Positions 39,201 through 48,910 of a stretch of 64,000 nucleotides of DNA are shown piece by piece. Under the pieces are notes generated by a model, which saw nothing but the letters and a program-made list of their open reading frames with translations, was not told where the DNA came from and made no database searches. Every line of letters begins with the position of its first letter. The first letter of the stretch is position 1. This DNA is from Deinandra increscens subsp. villosa. Its lineage: Eukaryota > Streptophyta > Magnoliopsida > Asterales > Asteraceae. Made by a program: the position numbers and the translations under genes. Location: contig JBCNJP010000023.1 of the NCBI GenBank assembly GCA_039602395.1, positions 26,333,061 through 26,397,060 of the forward strand. The letters run 5' to 3'.

Positions 39201-42200
39201 TCTTGGGTCATGGATTCCGGTGCATTGTTTCATGCTACCCACAGTAGCGATGGCATGCGGAATGTTAAAGGAAGGCAATTTTAGCAAGGCTAGGCTTGGA
39301 AATGGTGAAATTCTTGATGTAACTGGTATGGGAGATATTGACTTGGTTACTACTTTGGGTTCTACTTGGACTTTGTCTAACGTGAGGATCATTCCGAGGC
39401 TTGAAACAAAGTTAATCTCTGTTGGCCAACTGGATGAGCAAGGTTTAGACGTGAAGTTTGATAGTGGAAAGTGGAAGGTGATCAAAGATAATCTCGTGAT
39501 TGCTAGGGGTTTCAAGAAGGGGTCGCTGTATCTTGTGCCAGTTCCGTCTGGGGCTGTGACCACCCCCGTGAAGACGAACGCCAGAGTTGGGCTCGCTGGT
39601 TCGAGAGCTAAGAGAGTTCGGTTTGTAGCAGTGAATTCTAGAGCTCCAGTTGATCAGCTTGAGCGTATTCAAAATTCTAAGCGCGGACGAGATTTTCGTA
39701 ACAGTGGGACCATTTCGACACAGTGTGAAAATCAACGTTGGGTTCGAAAGACTAGAGAGCCGAATGAAAAAGTCTCTCCTGGGAAATTGCTACTATTGGA
39801 GAGTGTTCCTCTGGGTAGTCCTGGATCTAATATGTGGGAGTCAGATGGGATTGAGGATGTGATGATGGGGTCTGTTAAGACCAGGTTGGGGTGTTCTGGG
39901 CTCCAACGGGCCCGTCTGTTTACCGATGATGATCGGGCCGCTGCAACTAGGTGGACTCGGGATGTCTGGAATGAAGTTTGGTTTGTTCTCTGGGAGTTGG
40001 ACCTGAAGACAAGACTTTTGTTCCTGTGTGATTACTGATTACTGAAGACATGGATTGCTTTGTGCTTGTTGGCAGATTTGGTGTTTATGGCAAGGCCTTC
40101 AAGTGGGAGATTGTTGGGGTTGATGTCCTTGGGCTTGGGTGTTTAGGAGGTCCGTTGGGCTGACTTGTTCACCACTCCTAAAACCCTAATTGTTCTCTAT
40201 ATATATTATTGTCTGTGTATTGTAATCGTCGTACTGAACTGAATAAAAATCCCTAGTTGCAGCCCGTGGACGTAGGTCACACCGACCGAACCACGTAAAA
40301 TTCTTTGTTCGTGTTTCTTTATCTTATTTTGTGCGTGTTCGTTGTGAATTCGTTATCTCCGCTGCGCCGATTAAACCTAACAATAGTTATATCTGTAACA
40401 AGCCGAGCATGATCAATATATATGCTCCAACTTGAGGGGGAGTGTTAAAGAATATTTGTGTTAGAACATTTATTCCTTTCTAGAAGGTCTAACCACTTGT
40501 AGTCAAGTGGTTAGTGGTTGAGACAGTATTTACTATCTCGTTGTAATAGTAGTTTCTGTTCATATATATATGTTGTGTATATGCGATGTAAACAAGTAAG
40601 TGAATACAAGAAATTTATTCTCTCCATCAGTCTGATTACAGTTAACAACTTAACATATGCAATTCTACACCAAATAACAATAATAGATTTGTCTATGTGG
40701 GTGGTGATGTTTGGAGAGGTGCGATGTGAAGTAGATCTGAAATACTGATCGGAAAATGGGTGGCTGCTGAAATTTATACACGATAGGGATATGTCTAATG
40801 CTTTAATACCATGTGATGCTAAAAGAGATGTTTTGTATTGAGAAATCTCTATGATACAATATGACACAAATATAGACAAAGATCTAAGAACCATACCGGG
40901 TCTAGCTGTTGGAGCTTCACCCTAGTGATGGCTGACCCTTTATACTTATATATATGTGTGTGTGTGTGTGTGTATTCTAACATTTACAATGTTAACTATT
41001 GATAAAAATAAAAATAAATGATTATATAATTGTGTTAACTAGTAAACCGGATCTGACCTGTAATGACCCAAACTAGAATACCCATTTTGAACTCATTACA
41101 TAACCCACCCAGAACTTCAGCTTTAGAAATCTTTATGTATTAAGTGATTATTTCAGGCTCCACGATCTACAGTCAAAAGTGAACTCGGATCGATTGAATC
41201 AAGTCTAAATGCAAAGTTGGCGACTCAAATTGCTATATTAAAACTTTCTTCAAGAAGTTTTAAGGTGCTTGCTGTTCTTTGTTTGCTTTAATTAATATGA
41301 AGAAAAAGTCGATGCTAAGTATCTTTGAGACCCGTATATTTCTGCCAATTAAATGTGCCTTTTCCTGCTTTTTTTTATTTGTTTATGTTTCAGTTGCATA
41401 ATTCACAGGAATTAGTGGAAAATAATTTTGTGTAGGATCTGCCAGACTTGAGCACATCGCCCCACAATAAGAGGGGTGACCTTCTTCTAGCAATGGGTGC
41501 TCCATTTGGTATCTTGTCTCCTGCTCACTTTTGTAACAGGTAATGCCAATGGTCACTGCTATCTCTTTTTATTCCATTGCTTGGTGGTTTGGTATTTAAT
41601 AAATAAATAGTTTTAGTGTGGCTATTTAGCAAAAGTATTGTTAGGGATATATTATGGATGGCACACATTTGGACAAAATAAAGGATGAGACTTGAGAGAT
41701 TGTTATGGTTCGTACATGTACAGAGGAAGCTGATGATGACACCTATAAGGAGCATGGAACAACTCACAGTCAAGGGGAAGAGTAAAGGCAGGCCGAAACT
41801 GATATGGAAATAGAAGATTAGGCAAGATCTGTTAGACTTGCACCTCTTAAAGGACATGATCAGTGGTAGAAGGTCTTGTAGGCGACAAAGGTTAGAGATT
41901 TCTAGGGGAATGTATTTGTATAGTTCTGGTATTTGCTTGAGCTTCTTTGCTTGGCTTGTACTTAACATAGGTGTAGAGGGTAATATCTTTCTATCTTTCT
42001 AGGTTTGCCTTTAGCCCTATGTGTGCATTTAGCCATAGGTGTGCCTTTCGCCCTAGTCTCACCCACTTTATCTGTAAGGACTTTGACATGTACTACTTTT
42101 TTATCTGCTTATAATACTTGATCATTTGCAACTTGCTTTCTTGTATATTTTTATTGTTTCTAGTGTCTTGACTGCTTTTCCTGTACTTGTGTTATACTTG

Positions 42201-45200
42201 AAAAAAATGTTTTCTTCAAGTCGGGGGTCTCTCTGGGAGTAACCTCTTTACCCCTTAGGATAGAGGTAATGTGTGCCTCTCATTTCACCCTCTTCAACCC
42301 TGCTATCTAGTGGGATTTTACCGGGTATGTTTGTTTTTTGTTTATTGTTATGGGTTGATGACTTCTCATGTGTTAGTTGGTTTTCTTTGATAAAAAGTTA
42401 GCAATGACGGTTTTTGTAGAAGTAGATAAGATTTTAAAGGATGCAGATATGTGAGAGTGTAACACCACAAAGTGCCCCATGGACCCGCTAATCAAACTTG
42501 GTAAAGAAGAAGGCCAAGAAGGTGTTGATGCAACAAAGTATAGAAGACTTGTAGGCAGTGTTTGGTGCCTCACCCACACCCGACCAGACCTTAATTATGC
42601 AGTTGGTGTCACTAGCAGATTCATGGAAACCCCAAAAGCATCAAACTTACAAACTGTCAAACAAGTACTATGATATGTGAAAGGAACAGTCGATTTTGGG
42701 GTCCCCGTTACAACTTACAATCGAAATGGAGAAGAAATTCTGGTCGGCTACAGTGACAGTTCACATGCCAATGACAGAACTGATGGAAAGAGTACAACAG
42801 GGAAGATCTTTTATTACGGGGGAGGTCCGGTCGCTTGGTGCAGTCAAAAGCAACATACTGTTGCCTTATCTTCCTGCAAGGCAGAATTTATGGCAGCAGC
42901 ATGCTGCCTGTCAAGGAGTATGGCTGAAAGGTTTGCTTCAAGAAATCATGGGTTGAAATACGGAAGCAATTACCATTTATGTGGACAACACGTCTCCAAT
43001 GAAACTGAAAGAATCCTGTTTTTCATAGTCGTAGTAAGCACATTGACACAATGTGTTGTAAATGGTTTGGTGAAAATTGAATTTGTTAGTGATAATGAAC
43101 AAAAGGCCCGGCATTTTGACCAAGGCTTTACCAAGAATCAAATTTTTGGAGATGAGGGAGTTTTTTGGGGTCAAAGATTTGTCAAAAGAGAAGGATGGAA
43201 TTAAGGAAACAATAATTATGGTAGTCAGAGATTTGCAATCAAATAATTTTCTTAGTTTTGACAATGCTTTTCTTAGTATAAATAGATGGTTAGTATGAGA
43301 TGGAAATTTTACCCTACTCTTCTCTTGTTTTCTCCAATATATTTGTGTGGACCTTTGTTTTCCTAAAGTTCTTGTGCCAGTTGTTGCTAACACATGCCTT
43401 GTTGAGTTTTCATGGTACAAAATGTGTTTTTTAGTTTTATCACGGTCTATATTGATGATCTTACCTGTTTATTGTATATTTCTATATCAGTGTTACTGTT
43501 ATTTATTATGGTGTGAAGGTATCTTGTGACATGAATTGTTGTGTATGCAGTATATCAGTTGGTTATGTTTCCAACTGCTACCCTCCCAGTTCCTCAAAAG
43601 AATCATTGTTGATGGCAGACATTCGGTGTCTTCCTGGTGCGTGAACATATATATATTCTTATGAATTATACAGGTGTGAGGGTGGCAATATTGATCCAGG
43701 TCATCTTGTCTCAAAATTTTCAATTGGGTAATAAGAAACAATTGATTTAAAGGAAATGGTCAAACGGGTATGAAGCGACTAGAATATAAATTTAGTGCTA
43801 AAAACGTCCGAAGTCCTTTGTTAATTTCTTTTTTACTTATTATGAAACAATATAATAATTATAATCATAGTTTATAATTTTATATAGTTAACTAAAAAGG
43901 AATTAAAAGTTTTGTCTAGCATTTTTGACTTACTACCCAACCCTGTTGTCATCTGTAAATATTGTCAATTCGATTCAGTTTTATGTATATATATTTTCAG
44001 GAATGGAAGGGAGTCCAGTTTTTGGGGAAGAATCACAGATTGTAGGTATGCTTACAAGGCCTCTGAGACAGAGGGTTAGTGGAGCTGAAGTCCAGGTGAT
44101 AACATTTAAGAGGGCATTTATTTTGGGATCAGGGCGCGGCAAAATGAGAGGGCCTGACGGGTTATCTTACAGGTTGGATTGGGTTAACCATCAACACTTT
44201 TTCATCAACTATTACTATATTCAATGTGATTACCAATACACATATTAATATAAAGATCCATTTTAATTTATAAAGAATCTTAAAAGGTTTTAAACATTCG
44301 AGTACATAACAAGTGGCTGTCAAACCTTTCAACCGATTTGGCCATTGGCTATTTTTTTAGTCTTACCCGTTTGACCTATTAGCTATAAGACAGGACCCGG
44401 GTTGACATAAGCTGGCTAATTGTGTTTCTGTTTAAATATTTAAAACTGGTTGTGATACTGATGACAGCTTGTAATCCCATGGGAAGCCATCATAGAGGCT
44501 TGTGCCGCATTCGTATCACCCAACACAAGCACCTTAAAAGATTCATTGAAACACGATTACGGGTCCCGTTCAGTCCATCCAAATCCTGTTGAGCAAGCAA
44601 TGTCATCTATATGTCTTATTACTATCAATGATGGTGTGTGGGCATCTGGTGTTTTACTCAACAACCGTGGACTTATTCTCACTAATGCTCACCTTCTCGA
44701 GCCATGGAGGTTTAAGAAAACAACAGCTAATGAGAATATCCTTTTTACCCCTTCAAGTGAAACAGAGGCATTGACCTCTCAATCTAATATAAATCATCAA
44801 CGTATACGGGTTCGTGTGGATTACTTGCACCGTTGGATTTGGTGTGATGCGTTTGTAGTCTATGTTTCTAAAGGTCCTCTGGACATTGCAGTATTGCAGC
44901 TTGAGTCTGTGCCTGATAAACTTAAACCCATAGTTATGGATTTCACTTGTCCCTCTCCTGGGTTAAAGGTTTATGTTTCCGGACATGGGCTTTTTGGCCC
45001 TCGTTGTGGTAAGTTTTTATTTTCGCAACTTTGTGGGTCAAAGGTTTCTGGGCTCTTTTATCTCATAATATATATTTGGCTTCTTCAGATTTCCTTCCTT
45101 CAGCTTGTGTTGGAGTTGTAGCAAAAGTAGTTAAAGCACAGAGGTCTAGTGGACAAGGAGATGTACCAGCAATGATTGAAACAACAGCTGCTGTGCATCC

Positions 45201-45987
45201 TGGTGGTAGTGGTGGTGCCGTTCTTAATTCAGATGGTCACATGATCGGCCTTGTTACCAGGTATAGATAGATATTATAAATTTCTGCCACGCAGAGTAGG
45301 TTTCGCAAAAAGGATTGGAAGGTCACAGGCAACACTTGTTGCCCGAAATTATTAAGTTTTTCAGAGAAACATGAATATATAATATATGATGGTATTTCAG
45401 CAACAATCTAATTGTGTTTTGAATAAATATTGGAAGATTTATGCAGTAAATTTATACTTTGGGTGCCAGTTTGGCTTTTGTCTATTGTTTTTATCATTAC
45501 GTGTTTGACCCATTGTGTAATTAAATGAGTCAAAATTGCAACCTGTAGAAAGATCATTAAATATATTCCTGAACTGTCATACTTTTTGGTACAGCAATGC
45601 TAGGCACGGTGGGGGAACCGTGATACCCTATTTAAACTTCAGCATTCCATGTGCAGCATTGGAGCCTGTTTTCAACTTCTCCAAAGGTGGTTCTTCCTCT
45701 ATGCATGAAATAGTTGTATCACATGCACATTTGAGTTGAAATAGTATATGTAATTTTACTTGGTGTTTATAGCAGACATGAAAAATCTATCCATCTTGGA
45801 AGAGCTTGACCGAACCAATGAACATATGTCATCCGTATGGGCATTGATGCCGCCCAGATCACATGGAGATCACATCAAGGAAACTAAGGGTTCAAGATTC
45901 ACCAAGTTTATAGCCGATAACCAATTCTTGAAAAAAACATCACCAGCGGCTCTTGGTTCTTCGAAACTTCTTCCCAGCAAGTTGTGA
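27423..45987 (+). CDS. DEG15: Peroxisomal processing protease DEG15, 14 exons, with a frameshift in exon 6 (contig 3 copy)
   Basis: Exons: 27423-27488, 27581-27627, 33286-33451, 33538-33594, 34083-34145, 35184-35304, 41157-41264, 41436-41539, 43551-43636, 44001-44095, 44468-45008, 45089-45260, 45595-45686 and 45773-45987; all introns are GT-AG. The protein belongs to the trypsin-like DEG family: His in TNAHLLEP (44690-44692), Asp in LDIAVLQLE (44882-44884) and Ser in HPGGSGGAV (45208-45210). It ends in SKL, a type 1 peroxisomal signal, matching the known role of cutting PTS2 presequences in the peroxisome matrix. Exon 6 is 121 nt instead of the 144 nt in contigs 2 and 4. That shifts the frame, so a stop is met early in exon 7, after about 180 codons and before the protease domain. 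This allele is predicted non-functional unless splicing compensates. Intron 2 is 5.7 kb and intron 6 is 5.9 kb; both are filled with transposons. Confidence 0.9.
28236..29272 (+). mobile_element. PIF/Harbinger element with internally deleted transposase (contig 3 copy)
   Basis: Mirror image of 21911-22939. The transposase fragments at 28489-28960 contain GYYLADEIYPSWSTF and end at a deletion before LILHNMIIKDEG. One terminus reads GGGAGGGGTGGTAAGC (28244 on) and the other GCTTCCACCCCTCCC (about 29251-29265). It lies in DEG15 intron 2, in the same sense as the gene. Confidence 0.7.
29534..32290 (-). pseudogene. RTE-type LINE, 5'-truncated (contig 3 copy)
   Basis: Inverted counterpart of 18892-21641 with the same broken reverse transcriptase, the same FAND change in the catalytic box and the same hAT insertion. 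A 19-bp tandem duplication near 32041-32080 is private to this copy. The 3' tail (CAACAACA on the plus strand) is at 29538-29546. The LINE is antisense to DEG15. Confidence 0.85.
30133..30748. mobile_element. Non-autonomous hAT element (contig 3 copy)
   Basis: CAGTGTTG...CAACACTG ends with the 8-bp duplication ATCCGCGC at 30125-30132 and 30749-30756. It is about 11 bp shorter than the contig 2 copy, mainly in the (TA)n tract. Confidence 0.9.
32293..32301. other. Empty target site of the Mutator-like element
   Basis: A single TTAATATAA (reverse complement of the 9-bp duplication in contig 2), with continuous flanks on both sides. This shows that the contig 2 element is an insertion, not a deletion in contig 3. 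Confidence 0.9.
32302..33285. other. DEG15 intron 2, distal part (contig 3)
   Basis: AT-rich non-coding sequence with no recognised element, collinear (inverted) with 16881-17865. Confidence 0.5.
34341..34741. repeat. MITE-like inverted repeat in DEG15 intron 5 (contig 3 copy)
   Basis: Mirror image of 15429-15829, with the inner arms GTGAGGCAAAT and ATTTGCCTCAC facing each other. Confidence 0.55.
36251..36297. repeat. (TA)n(CA)n microsatellite
   Basis: Longest of the three homologous tracts. The preceding 35305-36250 is non-coding intron 6. Confidence 0.9.
36370..38209 (+). pseudogene. Copia-A reverse transcriptase and RNase H remnant (contig 3 copy)
   Basis: Ty1/copia pol in DEG15 intron 6, same sense as the gene. 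The RT N-terminal part is at 36611-36856. The RT core is at 36860-37417, with YSETFSPMAKM, RNAFLHGDLKE and the catalytic box YVDDVV (37301-37318). The RNase H is at about 37700-38209, with FTDADYNGD, SAKSEYMAMAQ and ADVFTKALPG. Stops at 36854, 37415 and later, plus a missing gag and integrase, show it is dead. Copia-B is inserted just after the FTKALPG motif; the pol end and 3' LTR resume at 40388. Confidence 0.85.
38215..40382 (+). mobile_element. Copia-B: gag-only LTR retrotransposon (TR-GAG type) inserted in copia-A
   Basis: LTRs at 38215-38480 and 40112-40382 begin TGTTGGGGTTGA; the right one ends CTAACA. The element is flanked by a perfect 5-bp duplication ATAGT (38210-38214 and 40383-40387). 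Removing it restores the copia-A pol end. Inside are gag and protease only: integrase, RT and RNase H are absent, but a purine tract (AAGTGGGAGAT) precedes the 3' LTR. The 5' LTR lacks its last bases, and no methionine-tRNA primer site follows it. Mobility would have depended on proteins from a related full copia element. Confidence 0.9.
38487..40038 (+). pseudogene. Copia-B Gag-protease with an unrecognised C-terminal region
   Basis: Read 5' to 3', it has a Gag start resembling copia Gag (MDKEKETLWKAKDKK; SNMYEKPSAANKVFLM), then LLSSLPDSW, a zinc knuckle CWNCNEKGHYRSQC (39066-39107) and a protease motif WVMDSGALFHATH (about 39205-39243). Next comes the linker that normally precedes integrase (ISVGQLDEQG, KKGSLYLV). 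About 165 further residues, to the stop at 40038, have no domain I recognise; no integrase follows. Breaks: a stop near 38691, a one-base frameshift near 38903 (in all copies), an extra base near 39270 (this copy only) and an 18-bp duplication near 38541. Confidence 0.75.
40388..40655 (+). mobile_element. Copia-A pol end, polypurine tract and 3' LTR
   Basis: Directly after the ATAGT duplication, the frame reads the copia pol end (CNKPSMINIYAPT), then the purine tract TTGAGGGGGAG. A 213-bp LTR follows at 40443-40655, starting TGTTAAAG and ending CTTAACA. The 5' LTR and gag of this element are not found at 35305-36370, so copia-A is a 5'-truncated relic. Confidence 0.75.
40656..41156. other. 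Intron 6, 3' end, with possible older repeat
   Basis: No gene. Part of it (AAAGAGATGTTTTGTATTGAGA, about 40820; CTAGTGATGGCTGACCCT, about 40922) resembles 35370-35430 on the other side of copia-A, possibly a diverged repeat pair around the insertion. A (GT)n tract lies at about 40955-40975. Confidence 0.35.
41650..42352 (+). pseudogene. RTE LINE 3' tail in DEG15 intron 8
   Basis: The sequence has the LINE C-terminal region (a WFVHVQ-like stretch near 41710, then GRPKLIWK-type and LLDLHLLKDMISG), and the RTE 3' tail with GGGGGTCTCTCTGGGAGTAA and a TTGTT-rich end. It is a different, diverged copy from the intron 2 LINE and lacks the reverse transcriptase core. Confidence 0.65.
42380..43400 (+). 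pseudogene. Copia-C RNase H remnant in DEG15 intron 8
   Basis: Translated motifs are YRRLVGSVWCLTHTRPDL, VGYSDSSHANDRTDGKSTTG (RNase H with catalytic Asp) and ALSSCKAEFMAAA (catalytic Glu), the 3' end of a Ty1/copia pol. A stop at about 42672 and a later frame change mark decay. After the pol end there is a purine-rich stretch (GATGAGGGAGTT, about 43151) and LTR-like sequence with TATAAATAGA near 43280. The element differs from copia-A and copia-B. Confidence 0.7.
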
Positions 45988-46245
45988 AGATATTTGACCA
46001 GAAATAGGTGATTTGTTGTTGTAATGTAATGGATATTCTTGTATAATTTGTTGTAATATATTTGTATAACGATTCCTCAATCTTTTTATTTACTAACTAG
46101 GGCTGCGTATAGTGTACGCGGGAGAATTATCATCGATACACATTTGGTTAGTCACACTATAAAGTTAATACAGGAAATAGTATTAGACAATACAAGGTAC
46201 GACCAAGCTTGTCACTAGCCCAAAAATTACATTCAAAAGAAAATC
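45988..46245. other. DEG15 3' flank (contig 3)
   Basis: Holds the presumed 3' untranslated region and polyadenylation area (AT-rich, TTGTAATATATTTG near 46050). It is homologous to 51576-51834 in contig 4 and the two diverge sharply at 46246, where the PIF/Harbinger element starts. Confidence 0.55.
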
Positions 46246-46261
46246 TAAGGGGTTGTTTGAT

Positions 46262-46385
46262 AGTTGTTAAGAGCTGATTGAGTAAGAGTTGATTGAGTAA
46301 GAGCTGAGTGAGTAAAAGCTGATTGAGTAAAAACTTTGGTTGAAACTTGGGTGTTTGATAGTAGCTGACTGGGTAAGAGCTGACT

Positions 46386-46419
<34 letters not shown>

Positions 46420-46440
46420 AATGACAGCTGACAGAGTAAT
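46262..46440. repeat. Subterminal tandem repeats of the PIF/Harbinger element
   Basis: At least six spaced copies of GAGCTGATTGAGTAA (variants AGCTGACTGAGT, AGCTGACAGAGTAA) lie just inside the terminus, with a pure poly-T tract (about 46389-46418) between two of them. Subterminal repeats of this kind are often transposase binding sites. Confidence 0.7.
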
Positions 46441-46804
46441 GTATATAGTTAATTTGTTTTTTATGTATTAAAAACATTTTATAAAAAATTTAAAATAAAA
46501 TAAAATATAAAAGAAATTTTAAAACAAAAAATCAATACAATAATTTTTGTTGTACATGCTAAAAAAGAAATGAAACACATTCTTTTATAATAAAAATATT
46601 TCTTTTTAATGAAATAAAAATACGTTTTTTAAAGTTAAAAACCATAATTGTATCTTCATTAATATAAACGATAAAAAAATAATAACAAACTTTCTGTTTT
46701 ATCTTATGTTTAGTGATGATTAAAAATAACCAACTTTAAAACACATAATATCTTAAAATTCAAAGTGTCATACAAAATTTAAATCAAGCATAACTCATAC
46801 AAAT

Positions 46805-48089
46805 TTAACTTGAAGCACTTGAAAATAGTTGATTAGCAATCTGGTTCCGCAAAGTAGTCATATATTTAACGCCTTCTGAACCCCATTCTATGCGCTCACT
46901 TCCTTCACCTTGCACATTAGGAGTAGCCATAGTGAAATTTTCAAAGTCCATAAATAATTCATCTTGAATATTGTATTTTCGTATAAAATTATGGACTGCA
47001 AAACAAGCTATGACAACGTCTCTCTGCACTGGAAAAGGATAAGGAGCCATTTGTTTTAAGATTGGAAATCTCGCTTTCAGTACACCATTAGCACACTCAA
47101 TAACATTTCTGAGTTGTGCATGGGCATCATTGAATCTTTCTTCCTTAGTTAACGCTCGTCTTCGTCGAAAATCGGCAAACCAATACCTCGTGTTGCGGCA
47201 AGGAGCCAAAAGTCCATGAGTGTTTGTATATGCAGCATCACAAAGGTAATATTTACCTATAAATATAAGTGTGACATCTATTATATAAAGAATAAATGTA
47301 ATGTATATAATAATAAAAGTTATAGTTAGAAAACAAACCTGGTGGAGGGAATCGAAATCCAAAAGTCGGATTAGATGCAATTTCTTTTAGAACTCGTGAA
47401 TCATGTGCTATACCCTCCCATCCAGCCTACACATATGTGAATATCATATCAAAATCACATATTCCTAGCACATTTTAATAACATTCACCTTTTCCTCTTC
47501 CCCTAAAACAAGGTTGTTGATTAGCAGGCAGAACTGCATGTACAAGAGTTCCATCTAAAGCACCTATTGCTCCGGAAAATATATCGTTCCGATGTATTTG
47601 TAGTTCCATCAGAAGATGTTGGCACTATAATTTCTTTTGCAAAAAACATCATTGCCACCAGAACCTCGTGAAAACATTGATGAACTGTTTGAGTAGAGTG
47701 TTGAAATCGTCGTTTAACCACTCGAAAACGTTCATTATGCCCTATAATATGTAAGAACATAGCCATCTTCTCTTCCGCGCTTATTGACTACTAGCTTGCA
47801 ACCAATTTCGTTGTTTAAAATGATTGCACAATAGTACAAAAGCCTCGCATGAAACCCTCATCATTTCATGACATTGTGTAGATGATCCATGTAGCAATTC
47901 TTGTGAATACGCATGACCGGTTAACGCAGAATCATTGTCTCTTATTCTTTCAATTCCTCGTTTCCTTTTCCGGGCCAACATCAACCAATACCACGAAAGT
48001 AAAAGGAAAGCTATAATTTCACCCTTCGTATACATATGTGACCTATTAAATTTAATATAAAAGTCATCCACATGTAATATAAAAGCCAT
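46805..48089 (-). pseudogene. PIF/Harbinger DDE transposase (HARBI1/ALP1-like)
   Basis: Read on the minus strand, an N-terminal part (48089-47781, helical, with MRVSCEAFVLLCNHF) is followed by 47766-47521, then by exon-like pieces to 46805. The three catalytic acids are visible: Asp in GALDGTLVHAVLP, Asp in YYLCDAAYTNTHG and Glu in LRNVIECANGVLKARFPIL, followed by the family motif CFAVHNFIRKY. A one-base frame change just before GALDGTLV and a stop near 47788 suggest recent inactivation or missed introns; a short intron near 47240-47340 is plausible. The 30% or so of intact family motifs in order makes the identification secure. Confidence 0.8.
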
Positions 48090-48263
48090 AAAAAAGTCAT
48101 ACCAAATTCATACAAAAACCATACAAGTCATACAAAAGTCATACACATCATACCAAATAAAAGAAAATAATAAGTCATACGATCAGCCATTTATAAGAAA
48201 ACAAGAATAATCATTCAAATAAACGATACTTCCTCCCAGTATTTCGCACCCACGACGCGCAAC

Positions 48264-48905
48264 TCAACGTCTTAAGACGCAGCCAAACTTTCCTAAGATC
48301 AGCACTTTCACCAAATAGCAAAAGAGCCGTGTCGTATCTGGGATCTCCTTCCCCCACTCCATTTTCTCTAACTTTTCCATACATGCATCCACATCATCTT
48401 CTTTCTCTCTATTCAAGCGTTCACTTTCCACCAGCATCTTTGCAACATTAACAATTTCTTTCCCGACTTCTCTTAAGTCTTCATCAAATGTGTTTCTATG
48501 AACTCTTTTGCTATTTCCTTGACCTTCATTATGTTTTGACCGGCCACTTGATTCATCACTTGCATGTGGGGCATCTGTCTCCATTTGAGTGCAATGATCT
48601 TCATCCATATCATGTGCTGAAAATTCTTCAACGGGATGGGGGAGTGTAGAAGATGGCCCCCAACAGTGAACACTGGTCGATACCACGCCCTCAAACAACT
48701 TGGTACAAAGATCAGGACAAATGAGGGGCGCATTTCTCAATTTCTCTACATATTTGTCCAACTGGTCGAAAATTTTATAAAGAAAATCAAAAACCTAAAA
48801 GATAATAATTATAGATAAAAAACATTCACAATATATAAATACCTTTCCCTCCGCGACCCATTCTTCATCACACATACTAAAAGTATTGGTTACAGGATTA
48901 TAAAG
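48264..48905 (-). CDS. PIF/Harbinger ORF1, Myb/SANT-like protein (N-terminal part beyond the gap)
   Basis: On the minus strand, an exon piece at 48905-48842 reads NPVTNTFSMCDEEW, the end of the Myb/SANT-like domain found in plant PIF ORF1 proteins. After a short intron (to about 48761), 48761-48264 encodes 165 residues: an acidic, Ser-rich linker, then a charged helical C-terminal region. ORF1 normally helps the transposase bind DNA and enter the nucleus. The DNA-binding N-terminus lies in the gap. Confidence 0.6.
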
Positions 48906-48910
48906 ATTCC

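Larger units (their letters stand above)
46249..48910 (-). mobile_element. PIF/Harbinger element, two-gene type, only in contig 3, cut by the gap
   Basis: It begins GGGGTTGTTTGATAG right after TAA (46246-46248), matching the TWA target preference of PIF/Harbinger. Contig 4 carries the uninterrupted site (TTA in the matching place, about 51570). It contains both proteins typical of autonomous members, a Myb/SANT-like ORF1 and a DDE transposase, both on the minus strand. The far terminus is lost in the gap at 48911. Confidence 0.8.

Noticed and set aside
46157..46477. Leu-rich frame with a poly-Lys stretch
   Set aside because: It is produced by the poly-T tract and subterminal repeats of the PIF element.
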